From contig JBEKBS010000003.1 of assembly GCA_050015275.1 (NCBI GenBank), positions 1 to 64,000 on the forward strand: DNA of 64,000 nt, given 5' to 3'. Below the pieces are notes generated by a model. It saw only the letters and a program-made list of their open reading frames with translations, had not been told where the DNA came from and made no database searches. Position numbers and translations under genes: made by a program. This DNA is from DATKJS01 sp050015275. Its GTDB lineage: Bacteria > Acidobacteriota > Aminicenantia > Aminicenantales > Saccharicenantaceae. The first letter of the stretch is position 1. Each line of letters starts with the position of its first letter. This document shows positions 61,136-64,000 of the stretch, piece after piece.

Positions 61136-61545
61136 GATACCTTTCTCACCATGACGGTGCAGAGCCGCGCGTCGCAGCCCTCGCACCAGGAGGTTCTTCG
61201 TTTTTCGGGAAACGTCGCGGGAACCACCGCGGCTTTTTCGAATCCGCACGTCTCGAAAAATCCGGGGATGACCGTTGCCAGGTGGACGTCGCCCGGGGCC
61301 TCGGCCATCAGGGTCGCGACGAGGGCCTTCGCGACGCCTCTCCCCCGGTGGGCGGCCTCGATGCCCAGGGCGCAGAGCTCCAGGCAGTCGGGGTGTTTTT
61401 TCAGGCCGACGATGCCGACGATCCGCCGGTCCTCTTCCGCCACCCAGATCCGGTCCTTATCCATGCCGGGATAGTCCAGGCCGAGGGACCCGGCTAAGCT
61501 GACGGCCTGGGGAATGTCTTCGGGGAGGGCTTTGCGGACGCGCAT
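61132..61545 (-). CDS. GNAT-family N-acetyltransferase, ArgA-like
   Basis: The 137-aa protein has the acetyl-CoA-binding motif LGIEAAHRGRGVAKALV and a Cys-containing C-terminus (WCEGCDARLCTV). It resembles small N-acetyltransferases annotated as ArgA-like, but nothing nearby supports arginine synthesis. The ATG lies only 9 bp after a perfect TATAAT, so the mRNA is probably leaderless. It is coupled to the DUF2156-like gene. Confidence 0.88.
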   Translation of the reverse strand: MRVRKALPEDIPQAVSLAGSLGLDYPGMDKDRIWVAEEDRRIVGIVGLKKHPDCLELCALGIEAAHRGRGVAKALVATLMAEAPGDVHLATVIPGFFETCGFEKAAVVPATFPEKRRTSWCEGCDARLCTVMVRKVS

Positions 61546-61554
61546 GAGCGATCC

Positions 61555-61563
61555 ATTATACCA
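61555..61563 (-). promoter_or_regulatory. Extended -10 promoter giving a leaderless GNAT transcript
   Basis: On the minus strand TGGTATAAT is a perfect extended -10. Only 9 bp separate TATAAT from the ATG, so transcription should start at or next to the start codon. Confidence 0.7.
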
Positions 61564-61625
61564 CGCCCGCATCTCACCTCGAAGGGACCGCGGGCGAGAC
61601 GACCGAAGGAATCACCCTCTTCGCC

Positions 61626-61654
61626 TTGACATGGCCCCTTCCGGACAGTAATAT
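61626..61654 (+). promoter_or_regulatory. Promoter of buk-ptb
   Basis: TTGACA and TAATAT are 17 bp apart. The leader to the chosen buk ATG is about 80 nt. Confidence 0.75.
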
Positions 61655-61743
61655 TTCCCTGTGCTTGCGGGCAGTGGATACGGTTCCGGATCATGCCCCT
61701 CGCTCGCGACCAAAAAAAGCCAATTCTTCGCCCAGGACGGAGC

Positions 61744-62811
61744 ATGCTTCTTTTAATCATCAACCCCGGTTCGACGTCGACCAAGATCGCCGTGTACGAG
61801 GACGAGCGTGAAATCTTGTCCGAGAACATCTCGCATTCCGCCGAAGAGCTGGCTCCGTTCAACAAGATCGTGGACCAGAAGGGTTTTCGAAAGGACATCA
61901 TCCTCAAGACGCTCAAGGAGAAGAGCCTCGAGCCGGCGGATCTGGCGGCGGTCATCGGTCGGGGAGGCCTCCTCAATCCCATCCCGAGCGGCGTTTACCG
62001 GGTCAACGACAGGATGCTCGAGGACCTTTACAATGGGGTCCAGGGAGAGCACGCCTCGAATCTGGGCGGCCTGATCGCGGACGAGATCGCCCGTCCCCTG
62101 GGCATCCCCGCCTTCATCGTCGACCCCGTCGTCGTGGACGAATTCGATGATTGGGCCCGGCTGAGCGGCGTCCCGGAGATCCGTCGCCGCAGCATCTTTC
62201 ATGCCCTGAACCACAAGTATTCGGCCCGCCTGGCCGCCCGCGAGCTCGGCAAGAGCTATGAGTCGGTGAACCTCATCGTCTGCCATCTCGGCGGGGGCAT
62301 CTCGATCGGCGTCCACAGACAGGGCCGGGTGGTGGACGTCAACAATGCCCTGAACGGCGAAGGGCCCATCGCCCCGGAGCGGGCCGGAACTCTGCCCGCG
62401 GGCGATCTGGTCGCCCTGGCCTTCTCGGGCAAGTACGCGGAGGGAGACCTTAAAAAGATGCTGACGGGCCGGGGCGGGATGGTGGCCCACCTCAAGACGA
62501 ACGACATGCGAGAGACGCTCAAGCGCGTCGCCCAGGGCGACAGGCAGGCGGAGCTCGTTTTCACGGCCATGGTCGTCACCGTGGCCAAGCAGGTCGGGGC
62601 GTGCGCCGCCGTCCTCAGGGGCCGAGTGGACGGGATCGTCCTGACCGGCGGGCTGGCCTTCTCGACCGAGTTCATCGCCAGGATCAAAGAGTGCATCCAA
62701 TTCCTCGGACCGGTCTTCGTTTTCCCGGGGGAGAACGAAATGGTGGCGCTGGCCCAGGCTGGCCTGCGCGTGATCCGGGGCGAGGATACGGCCCTCACAT
62801 ATCCGTCTTAA
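61744..62811 (+). CDS. buk: Butyrate kinase
   Basis: The 355-aa ASKHA-family kinase makes ATP and butyrate (or branched acids) from the acyl phosphate. It starts LLLIINPGSTSTKIAVYEDE and has VIGRGGLLNPIPSGVYRVN, LIVCHLGGGISIGVH and GIVLTGGLAFSTEF. I chose the ATG at MLLLIINP, which gives the family's usual length; an in-frame ATG 51 bp upstream is also after the promoter. It lies 26 bp before ptb, the reverse of the usual ptb-buk order. Confidence 0.94.
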   Translation: MLLLIINPGSTSTKIAVYEDEREILSENISHSAEELAPFNKIVDQKGFRKDIILKTLKEKSLEPADLAAVIGRGGLLNPIPSGVYRVNDRMLEDLYNGVQGEHASNLGGLIADEIARPLGIPAFIVDPVVVDEFDDWARLSGVPEIRRRSIFHALNHKYSARLAARELGKSYESVNLIVCHLGGGISIGVHRQGRVVDVNNALNGEGPIAPERAGTLPAGDLVALAFSGKYAEGDLKKMLTGRGGMVAHLKTNDMRETLKRVAQGDRQAELVFTAMVVTVAKQVGACAAVLRGRVDGIVLTGGLAFSTEFIARIKECIQFLGPVFVFPGENEMVALAQAGLRVIRGEDTALTYPS

Positions 62812-62837
62812 TTCAGGCAGAACCGAAGGGAGCCATT

Positions 62838-63737
62838 ATGATCACCACCCTCCAACAGATCGTCGATCGAGTGAAGGGCACCCCCCCCAAGCGGCTGGCC
62901 GTCGCCAGCGGGGAGGACCCCCATACCATCGAGGCCGTGGGCCGCGCCGTCAGGGAGAAACTGGTCCAAGCCGTCTTGACTGGGGATAAGAACGCCATCA
63001 AAAAAGTCGCCGACGCTAACAAGGTCGACACCGGTCTTTTCGAGATCGTCCACGAGCCTGACAAGGCCAAGGCTTTGTCCCTGGCCATCGCCAAGGTCCG
63101 CTCGGGCGAGGCTGATTTTCTGATGAAAGGCCTGCTGGATTCTTCCGTCTATATCCGCGGGATCATCGACAAGGAAAAGGGCCTGCTCCCGCCCGGCAAG
63201 CTTCTGTCCCATGTGACGGTCATCCAGGTCCCGACCTGGAAGAAGCTCATCATCTGCGGCGACGTGGCCGTCATTCCTGCCCCGGACCTTGAAGCGAAGA
63301 TCGCTATCTTAAACTATGCTATCGACGTTGCCCATAAACTCGGGATCGAAAAGCCCAAGGCCGTCCTCCTCTCGGCGGTCGAGAAAGTGAACCTCAAGAT
63401 GCCCTCGACGACGGAATCGGCCATCATCTCCAAGATGGCTGAACGCGGCCAGATCAAGGGCGCCGTGGTCGACGGGCCGCTGGCCCTGGACGTGGCTTTC
63501 AGCGAAGAGAGCGCCCAGATCAAGGGCATCAAGTCGCCGGTGGCCGGAGACGCCGATATCCTGGTCTTTCCCAGCATCGAGGCGGGCAACATCTTCTTTA
63601 AAGCGTCCACCTACCTGGCTAAAGGGGAACTGGGGGCCATCGTGGCCGGGGCCACTTGCCCATGCATCCTCACCTCGCGCTCGGATTCCGAAGATAGCAA
63701 GTTCTTCTCGATCGCCCTCGGTTCGCTCCTGACCTAG
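62838..63737 (+). CDS. ptb: Phosphate butyryltransferase (Ptb family)
   Basis: The 299-aa enzyme converts butyryl-CoA (or a similar acyl-CoA) to the acyl phosphate used by Buk. Motifs are FLMKGLLDSSVYIRGII, SHVTVIQVPTWKKL, VVDGPLALDVAFSEES and DADILVFPSIEAGNI, as in Ptb. GAAGGGAG precedes the ATG. A short terminator-like hairpin follows. Acyl-chain specificity cannot be read from sequence. Confidence 0.93.
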   Translation: MITTLQQIVDRVKGTPPKRLAVASGEDPHTIEAVGRAVREKLVQAVLTGDKNAIKKVADANKVDTGLFEIVHEPDKAKALSLAIAKVRSGEADFLMKGLLDSSVYIRGIIDKEKGLLPPGKLLSHVTVIQVPTWKKLIICGDVAVIPAPDLEAKIAILNYAIDVAHKLGIEKPKAVLLSAVEKVNLKMPSTTESAIISKMAERGQIKGAVVDGPLALDVAFSEESAQIKGIKSPVAGDADILVFPSIEAGNIFFKASTYLAKGELGAIVAGATCPCILTSRSDSEDSKFFSIALGSLLT

Positions 63738-63794
63738 CCCACGAAAGGCGAGTCGGTTATCCATCATTTAAGCCTCGGGCCAAAATGAGGGGGC

Positions 63795-63819
63795 GAGGGG
63801 GTGAGTTTCCCTCTTTTTT
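63795..63819 (+). terminator. Probable terminator after buk-ptb
   Basis: A 5-bp GAGGG/CCCTC stem with a 9-nt loop is followed by six T residues. It is short but followed by a good T run. Confidence 0.5.
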
Positions 63820-63913
63820 CGGAAGACGGGGCAGCCGCTCCTGGAGGCCTCCTCTCGCTATCTGTCCTGGCGCGTAATAAGATAAGGTTGCAATTCAACG
63901 GAGGGGGGATCCG

Positions 63914-64000
63914 ATGGGCCATCATATCAACCCGCTTAAAGCAAAGCCTCTCGTCGCCGGCGTGATCCTGTTGGGATCGGCTTCGCCGGCTTTCTCCAAT
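63914..64000 (+). CDS. Exported protein, N-terminus only (cut by window edge)
   Basis: The first 29 codons encode MGHHINPLKAKP followed by a hydrophobic stretch (LVAGVILLGSASPAFSN), which looks like a signal peptide. GGAGGGG precedes the ATG. The rest lies beyond the window. No family can be assigned. Confidence 0.6.
   Translation, partial: MGHHINPLKAKPLVAGVILLGSASPAFSN

Noticed and set aside
1..64000. CRISPR arrays, rRNA, prophage, IS elements, replication origin
   Set aside because: No spaced direct repeats, transposase/integrase genes, rRNA motifs or DnaA-box clusters were seen anywhere in the window.

Overview
This is GC-rich chromosomal DNA from a diderm bacterium. The outer membrane is implied by BamA, TamB, a PilQ secretin and a SurA-like chaperone. 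Metabolism looks fermentative: phosphotransacetylase, acetate kinase, butyrate kinase, phosphate butyryltransferase, SucCD and an Fe-S class I fumarase. The gene styles best fit an uncultured Acidobacteriota/Aminicenantes-type anaerobe. That is an inference from gene content, because no rRNA or other phylogenetic marker is in the window. Coding density is very high, genes often overlap as ATGA/GTGA, and I see no phage, IS or CRISPR. One 227-bp inverted-repeat element is the only mobile-looking or structured oddity.

Layout. 0-3 kb (minus): an ECF sigma/anti-sigma operon with a lipoprotein and an exported TPR/HEAT protein that share a C-terminal domain. 3-11 kb: RRM protein, SppA, a UvrD-type helicase fused to a nuclease, FtsB, a phosphohexomutase and an exported PCMT. 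11.3-17.7 kb (plus): coaD, then pilM-N-O-P-Q and a lipoprotein, closed by a strong terminator. 17.7-24.8 kb (minus): ydcH, an Asd-like pseudoenzyme and yicC, followed by gmk-coaBC-udg-priA under its own promoter. 24.8-31.3 kb: tRNA-Phe, clpB, an acidic protein, mutS and pgsA. 31.3-43.5 kb (minus): one long operon, hslV-hslU-FN3 lipoprotein-FAH protein-transaldolase-tamB-bamA-surA-like-fabD. 43.9-47.5 kb (plus): a nucleotidyltransferase, and a Ser/Thr kinase coupled to a low-molecular-weight phosphatase. 47.5-54.1 kb (minus): an AI-2E family permease, and ackA-(Cys-rich protein)-(HEAT protein)-fumarase. 54.1-64 kb: sucCD, a two-component pair, pta, a DUF2156-like/GNAT pair, buk-ptb and a truncated exported protein.

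Working together. Envelope biogenesis (BamA/TamB/SurA-like/FabD) is transcribed with cytosolic proteolysis (HslVU). Acyl-CoA is turned into ATP at several unlinked sites (Pta, AckA, SucCD, Buk-Ptb). Sigma70-like promoters are unusually easy to read: TTGACA-like and TATAAT-like boxes 16-18 bp apart stand out from the GC-rich background. Several sit so close to their start codons that the mRNAs should be leaderless or nearly so. The observations most worth following are the sigma-linked shared-domain module, a PriA that has lost every helicase motif, an aspartate-semialdehyde dehydrogenase homologue without its catalytic Cys, a clpB stop codon lying inside a tRNA gene, a seven-POTRA BamA, and the inverted-repeat element upstream of hslV.
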